Shown here piece after piece: positions 46,400 to 56,002 of a stretch of DNA of 64,000 nt. The position numbers and the translations under genes were made by a program. Position 1 is the first letter of the stretch. The number at the start of each line of letters is the position of its first letter. The notes under the pieces were generated by a model. That model was not told where the DNA came from. It saw only the letters and a program-made list of their open reading frames with translations, and made no database searches. Source of the DNA: Algoriphagus antarcticus (GTDB lineage Bacteria > Bacteroidota > Bacteroidia > Cytophagales > Cyclobacteriaceae); the NCBI RefSeq assembly GCF_002150685.1, contig NZ_MSSW01000056.1:1-64000 (forward strand), written 5' to 3'.

Positions 46400-47805
46400 T
46401 CTAGTCCGTATTTTTCCATTTTGCTGTAGAGGGTTTTGCGATCCATATTTAGAATTCTGGCTGTTTTCGACTTATTGAATTTGGTATCCATCAGTACTTT
46501 CTGGATCAGCTCCTTTTCCTGCTCCACCCATTGGGATTTATAGTCTTTGGGAGAAGGTAAATCAGCTGTACGAGAAATGGAGTTCATACCTCCTTTTGTG
46601 CCCACTATGCTAGCAGATGGCTCATACAAATCTGCAGGCAAAGCGTCTTTCTCTACATGTGATCCTGAAGAAAGAAGTACTGCACGTTTAATGATATTGC
46701 GTAATTCCCGCAAATTTCCCGGCCAGTCATAGGCAAGGAATATCTCCCAGACTTCCGGAGAGAAGCCTTTGACGCTTTTTTCAAGTCGCTCATTACTTTC
46801 TTCAAGGAATTGATCTGCAAAATCTTCCAAGTCCTCCTTTCTGCTTCGTAGTGGTATAGCACTCAGTGTAAACTCATTCAATCGATGATATAAGTCTTCG
46901 CGGAAATGCCCATCTCCAGCTTGTAATAGTAGGTTGTCATTCGTAGCCGCGATAATCCGCACATCGATAGAAATCTCCTTATTTCCGCCGATTTTTCGAA
47001 TTGTTCTCTCCTGAATTGCTCTGAGAAGTTGGATCTGAACTTCATAGCTGAGGTTTCCGATTTCATCAAGGAATATTGTGCCGCCGTTGGCCATCTCGAA
47101 GTGACCTGTTTTATTTTCCAAGGCTCCTGTAAAAGCTCCTTTTACGTGACCAAACAATTCACTTCCAGCAAGTTCTTTAGGCAAAGCACCACAATCTATT
47201 GCGATAAATGGACCGTCTTTTCTGGTGGATAAATCATGAATTCTTCTGGAAACAAACTCTTTTCCCGTTCCTGTCTCCCCTAAAACGAGCACACTCAGAT
47301 CCGTGGGCGCGACTAGTTGAATATGTTTTTCGAGTTTTTTTGCCTCTATTGATCCACCAACTACATAACTGCCTTTGAATTTGGCCTTAGGCGAAGAAGA
47401 TGGAGTGACTGGAGCTTCTGCTGAAGCTGAAGCAGGTTCAGTTACTATAGCTGAAAGAGATTCTTTTACAGTTGCCAAAAGCTCATCAGGATTGATCGGC
47501 TTAGTGATGTATTCGAAAGCCCCTAATTTCATGGCTTTGATGGCAATCCGGATATCGGAGTAATGCGTGATCAGGATCACCTGAGTTTGCGGGTAGTTGC
47601 TTTTGGACCACTGCAGCAGCTCCATTCCCGTGCCGTCAGGCAGCCTGAAGTCGGCAATGATCAAATCAAATTTCGAATTACTAAAAAATTGCTGAGCTTC
47701 TTTGACTTTGATAGCTGTCTGAACTGTAAATCCATTTTTTTCAAGAAAGGTCTTAACGATCCTCGAATAAGTCAGATCATCCTCTACTAATAATATATGC
47801 TTCAT
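46396..47805 (-). CDS. NtrC-type sigma-54-dependent response regulator
   Basis: 469 residues. Receiver with Asp52 in IADFRLPDG and KP in YITKPINP; a variable Ala/Ser/Pro linker (about 118-142); an AAA+ sigma-54 activation domain with Walker A GETGTGKE, GAFTGA (sigma-54 contact) and FLDEIG; and a C-terminal Fis-type helix-turn-helix (KSKTARILNMDRKTLYSKM). It activates RpoN promoters when phosphorylated. Convergent with the hybrid kinase. Target genes are not apparent here; I found no clear GG-N10-GC site in the window. Confidence 0.94.
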   Translation of the reverse strand: MKHILLVEDDLTYSRIVKTFLEKNGFTVQTAIKVKEAQQFFSNSKFDLIIADFRLPDGTGMELLQWSKSNYPQTQVILITHYSDIRIAIKAMKLGAFEYITKPINPDELLATVKESLSAIVTEPASASAEAPVTPSSSPKAKFKGSYVVGGSIEAKKLEKHIQLVAPTDLSVLVLGETGTGKEFVSRRIHDLSTRKDGPFIAIDCGALPKELAGSELFGHVKGAFTGALENKTGHFEMANGGTIFLDEIGNLSYEVQIQLLRAIQERTIRKIGGNKEISIDVRIIAATNDNLLLQAGDGHFREDLYHRLNEFTLSAIPLRSRKEDLEDFADQFLEESNERLEKSVKGFSPEVWEIFLAYDWPGNLRELRNIIKRAVLLSSGSHVEKDALPADLYEPSASIVGTKGGMNSISRTADLPSPKDYKSQWVEQEKELIQKVLMDTKFNKSKTARILNMDRKTLYSKMEKYGLD

Positions 47806-48497
47806 GAATTGCTTTCTTTTATAGACCTAATTAACAAAAAAAACACCAGACAAGTGTTCAGCGCATTTTTACTTAGGAGTTTAAGCAACTAATCTAGGAT
47901 TTCTTTGCCTTGTTTATTCTTTTTTTTGGAGATTTTCTCTTCAGATTCATCGTCAAAAATAACTTGGCAGTGAAATGAATCTTCGATTTTCGGTATTAGT
48001 CAAGTTTTAGTTTAATTATACCTGTGATAAAGTTCTTTGCTGCTTTGAGAGGAAATGTGAACGTTCAATTCCATTTCTTTTCTTACTGTGATTTTTCAGT
48101 AATATTCTCCGGGGCATTTGCAGGAAATAAAACACCAGCCAAGACTGAGTTCTTAATATATCGTAAAATTAAAACTACTTTGAAAATAACATGAAGGATC
48201 AAATTCAGAGAGAAGCCCTAGGCTTTAGATAGGTTATTTCTGTAAGCTATATTAGGTCATTATTATGGTGCCCACTTCAATTACCGGGAGATAGGACTGA
48301 TTTGAGAGAAAATCAGCTATAATGATTTTGCAATTTCCGATTAGGTTGTACCAAAAATCTAACTTGAACTGTGCTGAAAGGGAATTTGAGTTAGATCAAT
48401 AGAACGACGATATGCCAAATTTTTAGGAAGCAAAGAGAACTTATTTTGCGAAAAATATCTTCAGAAAACAATTACCTTTGATTCTTCAAAATAACAT
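47806..48497. other. Long intergenic region, no gene seen
   Basis: About 690 bases, AT-rich, between the sigma-54 regulator and purF. AACACCAGNCAAG occurs near 47841 and 48131 as a short direct repeat. No RNA gene, riboswitch or ORF over 40 codons could be supported. Confidence 0.45.
48473..48480 (+). promoter_or_regulatory. -7 box (TACCTTTG) of the purF-like gene
   Basis: TACCTTTG fits TAnnTTTG, 29 bases before the ATG at 48510. A -33 TTTG at 48445-48448 is spaced 24 bases away, longer than usual. Confidence 0.5.
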
Positions 48498-48509
48498 TTG
48501 CCCGACTCT

Positions 48510-50393
48510 ATGAGTGACGCTATCAAACACGAATGCGGAATAGCAATGATTAGATTGCGAAAACCTCCCCAGTATTACATTGACAAATATGGTACGGCAG
48601 CTTTTGCATCTACCAGGCTTTATGTCCTGATGCAAAAACAAATCAATAGAGGTCAGGATGGTGCAGGGGTCGCCAATGTCAAAATTGACACAAAGCCCGG
48701 GACACGATATATCAGCAGATATAGGTCTATTGAGCCCTCAGCAGTCAATTACATCTTTGACAAAATCAATCGTAAATATAAGAAAGCCAAGAAAATCGGA
48801 GGTCATGATGCACTTACTGATGGAAATTGGCTGAAAGAAAATATTGCTTTTACAGGGGAAGTTTGGTTGGGACACCTGAGGTACGGTACTCACGGCGAAA
48901 ACTCGATAGAGACTTGCCACCCTTTCTTAAAGCAAAATAACTGGAGAAGCCGTAACCTGGTAATGGCCGGTAACTTTAACATGACTAATGTGGAAGAGCT
49001 TTTTGATAAGCTTGTACAGCTAGGTCAGCACCCAAAGGAAAAAACCGACACTGTCACCGTAATGGAGAAAATCGGCCACTTCCTTGATGAAGAGAATCAA
49101 CGCATTTTTGATAAATACAAGCACCAATTCTCCAACGAACAGATCACTCAGGTGATCGAGGATGAACTGGATATGGCTAGGATCCTCAGAAGATCCTGTA
49201 GAGATTTTGACGGTGGTTATGCTATGGCTGGTATCGTAGGCAATGGCTCTGCTTTCGTGGTGAGAGATCCTTCAGGTATTCGTCCTGCATATTATTATGC
49301 TGATGATGAGGTGATTGTAGTTGCTTCTGAAAAGCCTGCTATCAAATCTGCATTCAATATTAATTTCAATTCCATCAAGGAGATTCAGCCAGGGCATGCT
49401 CTGGTAATCAATAAGGATGGCTCGTATGCAGAATCAGAAATTATGCCTGCCAGAGAGAAGAAATCATGCTCATTTGAGCGAATCTATTTCTCTAGGGGAA
49501 CTGATCCAAATATCTACCAAGAGCGAAAAAATCTTGGTAAAGCTTTGATCCCGCAGATCTTGAAAGCGATTGATTTCGATCTAAAAAATACTGTGTTTTC
49601 CTACATTCCAAATACTGCTGAAACTGCGTTTCTGGGTATGATTGAAGGTTTGGAGGATTATCTGGCAGCTAAAAGAAGAGAGGTTTTTGTAGATGGCAAG
49701 CCACACATGGGCGATCTCGATGAGCTATTGAGTTTCCGACCTAGAGTGGAAAAACTAGTCAGTAAAGATGTGAAGCTTAGGACTTTCATAGCTAATGACG
49801 AAGACCGTGATTCTATTGTCGCCAATGTATATGATACAACTTATGAAGTAATCAAGACTGGAGTGGATACACTTGTGGTGATCGACGACAGTATTGTAAG
49901 AGGTACTACGCTTGAGAAAAGTATCCTGACTACCCTTGATAAATTAAATCCAAAACGAATCATAATTGTGTCGTCTGCGCCGCAGATTCGATTCCCTGAT
50001 TGCTATGGAATTGATATGTCAAGGATGAAGGAGTTTGTTGCTTTCAGAGCAGCTTTAGCTTTGCTGAATGAGCGGAAAATTTCCAATACATTAGATCAGG
50101 TATATGAAGCTTGCCTCAGTGCACCCTATTCTACAGAGAATTTCGTGAAAGGTGTCTATAGCGCATTTACTGATGATGAGATCTCTGAAAAAATCTCGGA
50201 GATCGTCACCAAGGAGGATATAAAAGCTGAAGTAATAATAATCTATCAGACTGTAGATAACCTTCACAAATGCTGCCCAGATCATTTAGGAGACTGGTAT
50301 TTCACAGGAAATTATCCTACTACAGGTGGTGTGAGAGTAGTGAATAAGTCTTTCGTTAATTTTATGGAAGATAAAAATGTACGAGCATATTAA
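48510..50393 (+). CDS. purF: Amidophosphoribosyltransferase (long PurF-like form)
   Basis: 627 residues from the ATG at 48510 (a TTG at 48498 would add four). Class II glutamine amidotransferase N terminus: Cys9 in HECGIAMI is close behind the start, as in the processed-propeptide forms; INRGQDGAG and HLRYGTHG follow. The PRPP-binding motif is VVIDDSIVRGTTLEKS near residue 460. It is ~120 residues longer than typical PurF (~500), with extra segments in the middle and a Cys-Cys C-terminal region (KCCPDHLGDWYF). This longer type is known in Bacteroidota. First step of purine synthesis, or a closely related phosphoribosylamine-forming role. Confidence 0.88.
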   Translation: MSDAIKHECGIAMIRLRKPPQYYIDKYGTAAFASTRLYVLMQKQINRGQDGAGVANVKIDTKPGTRYISRYRSIEPSAVNYIFDKINRKYKKAKKIGGHDALTDGNWLKENIAFTGEVWLGHLRYGTHGENSIETCHPFLKQNNWRSRNLVMAGNFNMTNVEELFDKLVQLGQHPKEKTDTVTVMEKIGHFLDEENQRIFDKYKHQFSNEQITQVIEDELDMARILRRSCRDFDGGYAMAGIVGNGSAFVVRDPSGIRPAYYYADDEVIVVASEKPAIKSAFNINFNSIKEIQPGHALVINKDGSYAESEIMPAREKKSCSFERIYFSRGTDPNIYQERKNLGKALIPQILKAIDFDLKNTVFSYIPNTAETAFLGMIEGLEDYLAAKRREVFVDGKPHMGDLDELLSFRPRVEKLVSKDVKLRTFIANDEDRDSIVANVYDTTYEVIKTGVDTLVVIDDSIVRGTTLEKSILTTLDKLNPKRIIIVSSAPQIRFPDCYGIDMSRMKEFVAFRAALALLNERKISNTLDQVYEACLSAPYSTENFVKGVYSAFTDDEISEKISEIVTKEDIKAEVIIIYQTVDNLHKCCPDHLGDWYFTGNYPTTGGVRVVNKSFVNFMEDKNVRAY

Positions 50394-50447
50394 GTTCTTG
50401 AGAAATAGAATTTTCGACCTTTTGTAGGACAGAAAAATTCAATTATG

Positions 50448-50481
50448 AAGGCACATAGAAGTTTTTCTTTGTGCCTTTTTT
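50448..50481 (+). terminator. Terminator after purF
   Basis: AAGGCACATAGAAG-TTTTT-CTTTGTGCCTT pairs over about 12 bp and ends in six T. Confidence 0.85.
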
Positions 50482-50533
50482 CTTTCAAGACATTTCAAAT
50501 TCTTAATTTTACCCAATAAGAAAAAACTAGATA

Positions 50534-51586
50534 ATGGACATAAACGTAGCCCTTTTAAAGGAAATTTGTGAAATCGCCGGAGCTCCCGGTTTTGAGAAAA
50601 GAGTTCGTGATTTAGTGATTGGCTTGGTCACTCCACTAGCTGATGAAGTCAAAATAGATAATATAGGCAATGTCATTGCTATCAAGCGAGGCAAGAGAAA
50701 TCCCGACGGAAAGCGAGTGATGATCGCCGCTCACATGGATGAAATCGGATTTATTATTACTCATATTGATGAGAATGGGTTTTTGAGATTCCATACACTT
50801 GGAGGATTTGATCCGAAGACACTTACTGCACAGCGCGTTATCGTGCATGGAAAAAAGGATCTAGTAGGAGTGATGGGCAGCAAGCCTATTCATGTGATGT
50901 CGGCTGAGGAGAAAACCAAGCTTCCGAAATCCACAGACTTTTTCATCGATCTGGGCATGTCCAAAGAAGAAGTAGAAAAATGCATCACCGTAGGAGATCC
51001 GGTGACCAGGGATCGGGAATTGATCGAAATGGGAGATTGTGTGAATTGTAAGTCCATCGATAATCGAGTTGCTGTTTTCATTTTGATAGAAACATTGAAG
51101 CAACTTGAAAACCCTGCCTACGATGTATATGCGACTTTCACTGTACAGGAAGAAGTTGGTCTAAGAGGTGCAAATGTAGCTGCACATGGTATTGATCCTG
51201 ATTTTGGGATTGCACTGGATACGACGATTGCTTTTGATGTACCAGGAGCACAGGCTCATGAGAGAGTGACTGAGCTTGGTAAAGGCACAGCGATTAAGAT
51301 CATGGATGCCATGACGATTTGTGATTATCGTATGGTAGAGTTTATGAAGCAAACCGCAGACAAGGCCAAAATTTCTTGGCAACCTGAAATACTGGTAGCT
51401 GGTGGGACAGATACCGCTGGCGTACAGCGTATGGGTAAGCAGGGAGCGATTGCCGGGGCGATTTCTATCCCGACCAGACACCTGCATCAGGTGATCGAAA
51501 TGGCTCATAAGAAAGACATTGCTGATTCTATTGCTTTGCTGATAGCCTGTCTGGAGCAGATCGACGGATATGATTGGAAGCATTGA
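50534..51586 (+). CDS. M42 family metallopeptidase (glutamyl aminopeptidase-like)
   Basis: 350 residues. Metal-binding and catalytic motifs of the M42 family: AAHMDEIGFI, DNRVAVF, VQEEVGLRGANVA, ALDTTIAFD, and GGTDTAGVQ, with the late RHLHQVIEM. Cytosolic di-zinc or cobalt aminopeptidase that forms large tetrahedral particles in characterised members. All ligands are present. Confidence 0.92.
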   Translation: MDINVALLKEICEIAGAPGFEKRVRDLVIGLVTPLADEVKIDNIGNVIAIKRGKRNPDGKRVMIAAHMDEIGFIITHIDENGFLRFHTLGGFDPKTLTAQRVIVHGKKDLVGVMGSKPIHVMSAEEKTKLPKSTDFFIDLGMSKEEVEKCITVGDPVTRDRELIEMGDCVNCKSIDNRVAVFILIETLKQLENPAYDVYATFTVQEEVGLRGANVAAHGIDPDFGIALDTTIAFDVPGAQAHERVTELGKGTAIKIMDAMTICDYRMVEFMKQTADKAKISWQPEILVAGGTDTAGVQRMGKQGAIAGAISIPTRHLHQVIEMAHKKDIADSIALLIACLEQIDGYDWKH

Positions 51587-51619
51587 ATGAAATTGTCCAA
51601 GTAACCTATTTCTCTCTAA

Positions 51620-52657
51620 ATGAAAAATCTACTCATTGTAATCTGCTTGATTTTTGCCTTTATTCTTTTATATCAAATAGGAGGTAAATTAATGAGTATT
51701 AATAAGCAGGATAAAATCAAAGTAGAGCCTTTCTTGGCCTTTGGAAACGACAGAGATGTTTTTTTCAAAGGAAGAGTAATCAAGGCTTATACGCAGAAAA
51801 GACCTTCTTCCCGTAATAATTGGTTTTCCAATATCATCTCTGCAGCCAAGCGCTATTCCGGGTCATCTGTACCTCTGGCAAAAGTGGAAATTACTTTTCA
51901 GGAAAAAAGCTATACGGTGTGCACTGACGAAAATGGGGTCTTCGAGTTACAAATCGGGGATTCCAAACCCAGTACAGAACAGAACGAGTTAGTGACTTTT
52001 CAAGTGGTGGAGCCAGTGACCAGAAAGTCTCTCATCGCCCATATGGAAGTAACGAGGTATTCTGGAAGTATGGGAGTGATTTCTGATATAGATGACACGA
52101 TTATCATTTCTCACTCTACAGACATAGGGAAAAAGTTCTGGCTTTCGATCTCAAAGAATGCATACACCAGAAGGCCTTTACCTGGGGTATCGGAGTTTTA
52201 TAAAAAGATCACCGATGATAAGAGTTTGCCTATTTTCTATGTGTCCAGTAGCGATTGGTCACTCTTTGATTTGATTAAGGATTTTCTTCGTTACAGACAT
52301 ATTCCTGAAGGGCCTATTTTGCTGAAAGACAAGCATATCAACCTAAGAAATATCTGGAAGTCTGGTGGTGGTGATCATTCACACAAGCTTCAAAAGATTG
52401 AGTTGCTCATGGAGATGTTTCCCAAAATGCAGTTTCATTTGATCGGTGACAGTGGACAGCATGACCCTGAGATCTATGCGCAAGTTATTCAGGATTATCC
52501 TGGCCGAGTGAAGAATGTTTTTGTCAGAATTGTAGGCAAATTAGATGCATCCAGGGAGTCCGACTTGAAGAGTTTGCACGGATTTGAGCACTTCCATTTT
52601 TTTGAATCTTCGGAAGAAGCAATAGAAATAGTCGAAAAAGAATCAATTATCAATTAG
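51620..52657 (+). CDS. App1-type (DUF2183) phosphatase domain protein
   Basis: 345 residues. An N-terminal membrane anchor (about 4-22) leads into a beta-sandwich-like region (about 35-150), then the HAD-like App1 catalytic domain with SDIDDTIIISH (the DxDxT nucleophile motif, near 155-165), VSSSDWSLFD, and IGDSGQHDPEIY. App1 of yeast is a phosphatidate phosphatase; in bacteria the substrate is unproven. The next gene is a lipid kinase-like gene on the same strand, which agrees with lipid phosphate metabolism. Confidence 0.87.
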   Translation: MKNLLIVICLIFAFILLYQIGGKLMSINKQDKIKVEPFLAFGNDRDVFFKGRVIKAYTQKRPSSRNNWFSNIISAAKRYSGSSVPLAKVEITFQEKSYTVCTDENGVFELQIGDSKPSTEQNELVTFQVVEPVTRKSLIAHMEVTRYSGSMGVISDIDDTIIISHSTDIGKKFWLSISKNAYTRRPLPGVSEFYKKITDDKSLPIFYVSSSDWSLFDLIKDFLRYRHIPEGPILLKDKHINLRNIWKSGGGDHSHKLQKIELLMEMFPKMQFHLIGDSGQHDPEIYAQVIQDYPGRVKNVFVRIVGKLDASRESDLKSLHGFEHFHFFESSEEAIEIVEKESIIN

Positions 52658-52673
52658 TTCAAAGATCCATTAA

Positions 52674-53573
52674 ATGTCTAAAAATTGTCTTTTGATTTAT
52701 AATCCCATTTCAGGGAATGATTCTATTACTGATGTCGAACTTCTCGAAATGGTAAAAGTTGAGATACCTGATTTCTCAGTGGAACTTTGGGAGACTACAG
52801 GTGAAAATGATGAGGATAAAATCCTAAGTAAATACGAAGAATCTAAACCTGATTTAGTCTTGATAGGCGGAGGAGATGGGACTGTGAAACTAGTGGCCAA
52901 ATGTCTTCATAAAAGGAAAGTCCCCATGTGCATAGTGCCTCTAGGCTCAGCAAACGGACTGGCAAAATGCATGGGGATCAATGATCTGGAGGGTTGTTGG
53001 GAAGCTGTCCGGGATTTTAAAATCCATGCAATCGATGCGATTCATATCAATGGAGAGCTTTGTTTGCATTTAGCTGATTTTGGGATAAATGCTAATCTGA
53101 TTCAGAAATTTGAAGAAGAAGAGTCACGTGGTATGCTAGGCTATGTGAAGAATTCATTTTCAGAGATTTTTGGTACTGACGCAATGAAATTCCAACTTAA
53201 AACAGGAGGAGAATCATTTGATCTTATTGCCAAAATGATTGTAATAGCAAATGGTGACCGGTATGGCACTGGGGCAATTGTGAATTGCAAAGGGATTATG
53301 GATGATGGCAAATTTGAAATCATTGCTTTGAACCCTGAGACTGCTGAGGATTATTTGCGAATGACGATTGCTTTTATAAAGGGGGATTTAGATCAGGTGG
53401 AGGGAGTGAAAACTTGGACGGTGGAAGAATGTCAACTTTCAAACCCAGAGGGCGCAGAATTTCAGATCGATGGAGAAATGATGGAACCAACAGCATCTGT
53501 AGAGGCAAAAATAGAGAAACATGCTTTTCAATTTTTAACCGGAAAGACTTTTTCAGCTTGCCATACGTCTTAG
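52674..53573 (+). CDS. Diacylglycerol kinase-like lipid kinase (DagK/YegS family)
   Basis: 299 residues. The start ILLIYNPISG-like LLIYNPISGN, the GGGDGTVKLV motif and PLGSANGLAKCMG are the nucleotide-binding signatures of the DAGK catalytic domain; the C-terminal domain has IVIANGDRYGTGA and QIDGE. It phosphorylates a diacylglycerol or related lipid. It lies 16 bases after the App1-like gene, which suggests a two-gene lipid phosphorylation-dephosphorylation pair. Confidence 0.9.
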   Translation: MSKNCLLIYNPISGNDSITDVELLEMVKVEIPDFSVELWETTGENDEDKILSKYEESKPDLVLIGGGDGTVKLVAKCLHKRKVPMCIVPLGSANGLAKCMGINDLEGCWEAVRDFKIHAIDAIHINGELCLHLADFGINANLIQKFEEEESRGMLGYVKNSFSEIFGTDAMKFQLKTGGESFDLIAKMIVIANGDRYGTGAIVNCKGIMDDGKFEIIALNPETAEDYLRMTIAFIKGDLDQVEGVKTWTVEECQLSNPEGAEFQIDGEMMEPTASVEAKIEKHAFQFLTGKTFSACHTS

Positions 53574-53659
53574 AAACTGTTCACTCATCCCATACTGATT
53601 TTTTAAACTCCAAAATTCCTTACCTTACTTTTTGTCTTTTTACACTTAATGATAATCCC

Positions 53660-54463
53660 ATGATGAATAAAATAGTGGCGCTAGCCTTGCTAGGAGGTTT
53701 TTTGATTTCCTGTAGTTCTGAGAAAAAGGAAGTTGTAATTGTTGACAATTCTGATTCTGAATGGATCGATATGTTTAACGGAAAGGATCTGGAAGATTGG
53801 ACTCCAAAAGTCTATCATCATGAAACAGGTGAAAATTACAGGAACACTTTCAAAGTAAACGAAGGGACTATTGAAGTGAATTATGACGATTACAATGAAG
53901 GGTTCAATGATCGCTATGGACATTTGTTTTATAAGAAGCCCTTTTCGTCTTTCCATATGACCTGGGAATATAAATTCACTGATCAATGGCTGGAAGACGC
54001 TGCGAGTTACACTTATAGAAATAGCGGGGTGATGTTTCATTCTCAGGCTCCAGAGACTATTCTTAAAGAACAAGATTGGCCGATATCAGTAGAGTGGCAA
54101 ATGCTGGCTGAAGAAGAAGAAGGCGTGCCTAGACCAACTGGAAACATGTGTTCACCAGGAACAGATGTATATTTTGAAGGTGAAAAAGATCCGCGTCACT
54201 GCATCAATTCCACTTCTCAGACTTTCAAGTGGGACGAATGGGTAAAGGCCGACTTGATTGTATATGGTGATTCTTTGGTGATCCATATGGTGAATGGCGA
54301 TACCGTGTTGCAATACACTAAGCCACAAATCGGAGGCGGTGTTGCAAATAATTTTGATCCACAATATAAGGTGGACGGTAAAGCGCTGACCGAAGGTTAT
54401 ATTGGTTTGCAGAGTGAAGGTCAGGGAGTGATATTTAAGAATTTGAAGATTAGAGAATTGTAG
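53660..54463 (+). CDS. DUF1080 (3-keto-disaccharide hydrolase-like) lipoprotein
   Basis: 267 residues from the ATG at 53660; the frame is open upstream over the kinase gene, but the signal sequence sets this start. A lipobox FLISC follows the hydrophobic leader. The DUF1080 signature IDMFNGKDLEDWTPK, a concanavalin-like beta-sandwich (GVMFHSQ, VEWQMLAEEE) and the GYIGLQSEG end are present. Family members hydrolyse 3-keto-glycosides. Nearby sugar-catabolic genes on the other strand are compatible with such a role. Confidence 0.9.
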   Translation: MMNKIVALALLGGFLISCSSEKKEVVIVDNSDSEWIDMFNGKDLEDWTPKVYHHETGENYRNTFKVNEGTIEVNYDDYNEGFNDRYGHLFYKKPFSSFHMTWEYKFTDQWLEDAASYTYRNSGVMFHSQAPETILKEQDWPISVEWQMLAEEEEGVPRPTGNMCSPGTDVYFEGEKDPRHCINSTSQTFKWDEWVKADLIVYGDSLVIHMVNGDTVLQYTKPQIGGGVANNFDPQYKVDGKALTEGYIGLQSEGQGVIFKNLKIREL

Positions 54464-54510
54464 GGACGAATAATTATTCGCCCGTCCTATTGATCCTAAT
54501 CTACGACAAT

Positions 54511-54546
54511 AAAGAAGCCGTTCGTGTTCTCACGAGCGGCTTCTTT
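54511..54546. terminator. Bidirectional terminator
   Basis: AAAGAAGCCGTTCGTG and CACGAGCGGCTTCTTT pair over 16 bp (one G-T) around TTCT, with A-rich and T-rich ends on either side. It serves the DUF1080 gene and, on the other strand, the oxidoreductase gene ending at 54655. Confidence 0.85.
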
Positions 54547-54654
54547 AATAGGTATGAATTAATTGGTGCTTTTATAGAGGTTATGTGTGAAATACGCCTT
54601 AATGCTTGGCAAAACAACACTTCCGTCTTCCGTCAACGGTCTTCCCAATTCTAT

Positions 54655-55758
54655 CTACTTCAAATAAACCGTCTTACCAGTTTTTGCGCTTTCTACAGCA
54701 GCAGATAAGATTTCCACCACGATCATGTTATTTTCCAGTGAAGGGAGCGCGTAGTCATCTAGTACAAGTTCTCCATGGATCACAGCCAGAAATAAGGTGA
54801 AAGGATCTTCGAATGGGGTGTTTTGATATTCTAATTCAAGCTTTTGCTCTTCAAATCCAGAATAACCGTCTGCCGATAAGATGCGGACATCTGTGGGATT
54901 ATCCGCATATATCACTCCTTTCAGCCCGTAGATTTCCATGTCCTTTCTGCCAATAGGCCAGTTCCACGATGCTTGAATTATGGCCTGAGAATCGTCATAA
55001 TTCAAGATAATGGTAGCTTCATCATCCACTTTTGGATTGTTTTCAGGTTGCAATTGCTGAGTCACTGCAGTGACTGATTTAGGACGTTTTCCATTTTCCA
55101 GCCAAGTGACCAAGTTTGCCCCATAGCAACCAAAATCGATGATAGCTCCCCCGCCATTAAGTTTTGGATCAGTTAGCCACTCCAGGAATTCGTCACTTAC
55201 GCCAATTTTTTTCGGTCCTCGATGCCCATCCCGAACTACTACCTTTCGCAAGTCACCTACTTCCCCGCTATTGAGAATCTCATATGCTTTGAACGTGCTG
55301 GGATACCAAGTTGTCTCGTAATTTGTAATGAGGTGAATGTTGTGTTTCTCTGCAAGCGCCTTCATTTTCTGCGCATGTTCGAGGCTTACAGCCAAAGGCT
55401 TTTCCACCATCACATGAATGCCTCTTGGTGCACAAGCCTCTACCACTGCGAGGTGATCGTAGATATTGCCAAAAGCTGTCACTGCCTCGGGTTTCGTTTT
55501 TTCCAGCATCCCTTCCATGGTGTCAAAAACCAAATCCATGGAAATCCCGTGCTGTTCGGTTAGCCTTTTTGCCAATTCTCTGTTAGGCTCTGCAATGCCG
55601 ACAATCTCCAAATCCGCGCGATCCTTTGCTCTGAGAATCCAGCCTACATGCCCATGCGTAAGGCCAGCGATTCCGATCCTTGTTCTTTTCTGCTGCGCAA
55701 AAGAGTGGGTGCTGACTAGTGATAAAATGAAGAAGCTGAGAATTATGCGGGTTATCAT
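54655..55758 (-). CDS. Secreted Gfo/Idh/MocA-family oxidoreductase
   Basis: 367 residues. A Sec signal peptide (1-21, ...HSFAQ) precedes a Rossmann domain (RIGIAGLTHGHVG), the EKPLAVSLE motif with catalytic Lys, and the C-terminal Gfo/Idh domain (GGGAIIDFGCYGANL). NAD(P)-dependent sugar dehydrogenases of this family are often exported in Bacteroidota, with a tightly bound cofactor. The substrate is probably a sugar or sugar acid. Separated by ~245 bases from the catabolic operon upstream on the same strand. Confidence 0.9.
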   Translation of the reverse strand: MITRIILSFFILSLVSTHSFAQQKRTRIGIAGLTHGHVGWILRAKDRADLEIVGIAEPNRELAKRLTEQHGISMDLVFDTMEGMLEKTKPEAVTAFGNIYDHLAVVEACAPRGIHVMVEKPLAVSLEHAQKMKALAEKHNIHLITNYETTWYPSTFKAYEILNSGEVGDLRKVVVRDGHRGPKKIGVSDEFLEWLTDPKLNGGGAIIDFGCYGANLVTWLENGKRPKSVTAVTQQLQPENNPKVDDEATIILNYDDSQAIIQASWNWPIGRKDMEIYGLKGVIYADNPTDVRILSADGYSGFEEQKLELEYQNTPFEDPFTLFLAVIHGELVLDDYALPSLENNMIVVEILSAAVESAKTGKTVYLK

Positions 55759-56002
55759 GGGGTAGAAAGGTTAGAGAGTAAAACAACAGAGATGTTAGAT
55801 GATTTCGTAAGAGATGTTCTAATCGAACAGTGGCTTCATTAGGCAATTCCCAATTGTTTTTCAATTAAGAATTATTTATTCCTGTAAATTAATCAGTAAA
55901 GAGATAAGAGCATGATAAAATAAGCCCCACTCTAGGATTTAGGCTAAGTAATGCAAAGAGAATACAGCTACTGTAACCAATCTGGATAAAAGTATAATTC
56001 TC

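Noticed and set aside
47806..48497. Riboswitch or small RNA upstream of purF
   Set aside because: No conserved purine-riboswitch core or strong nested stems could be found by eye.
53414..53659. Upstream extension of the DUF1080 frame over the DAG kinase gene
   Set aside because: The lipoprotein signal sequence starts at 53660; the upstream part overlaps a real gene in another frame.
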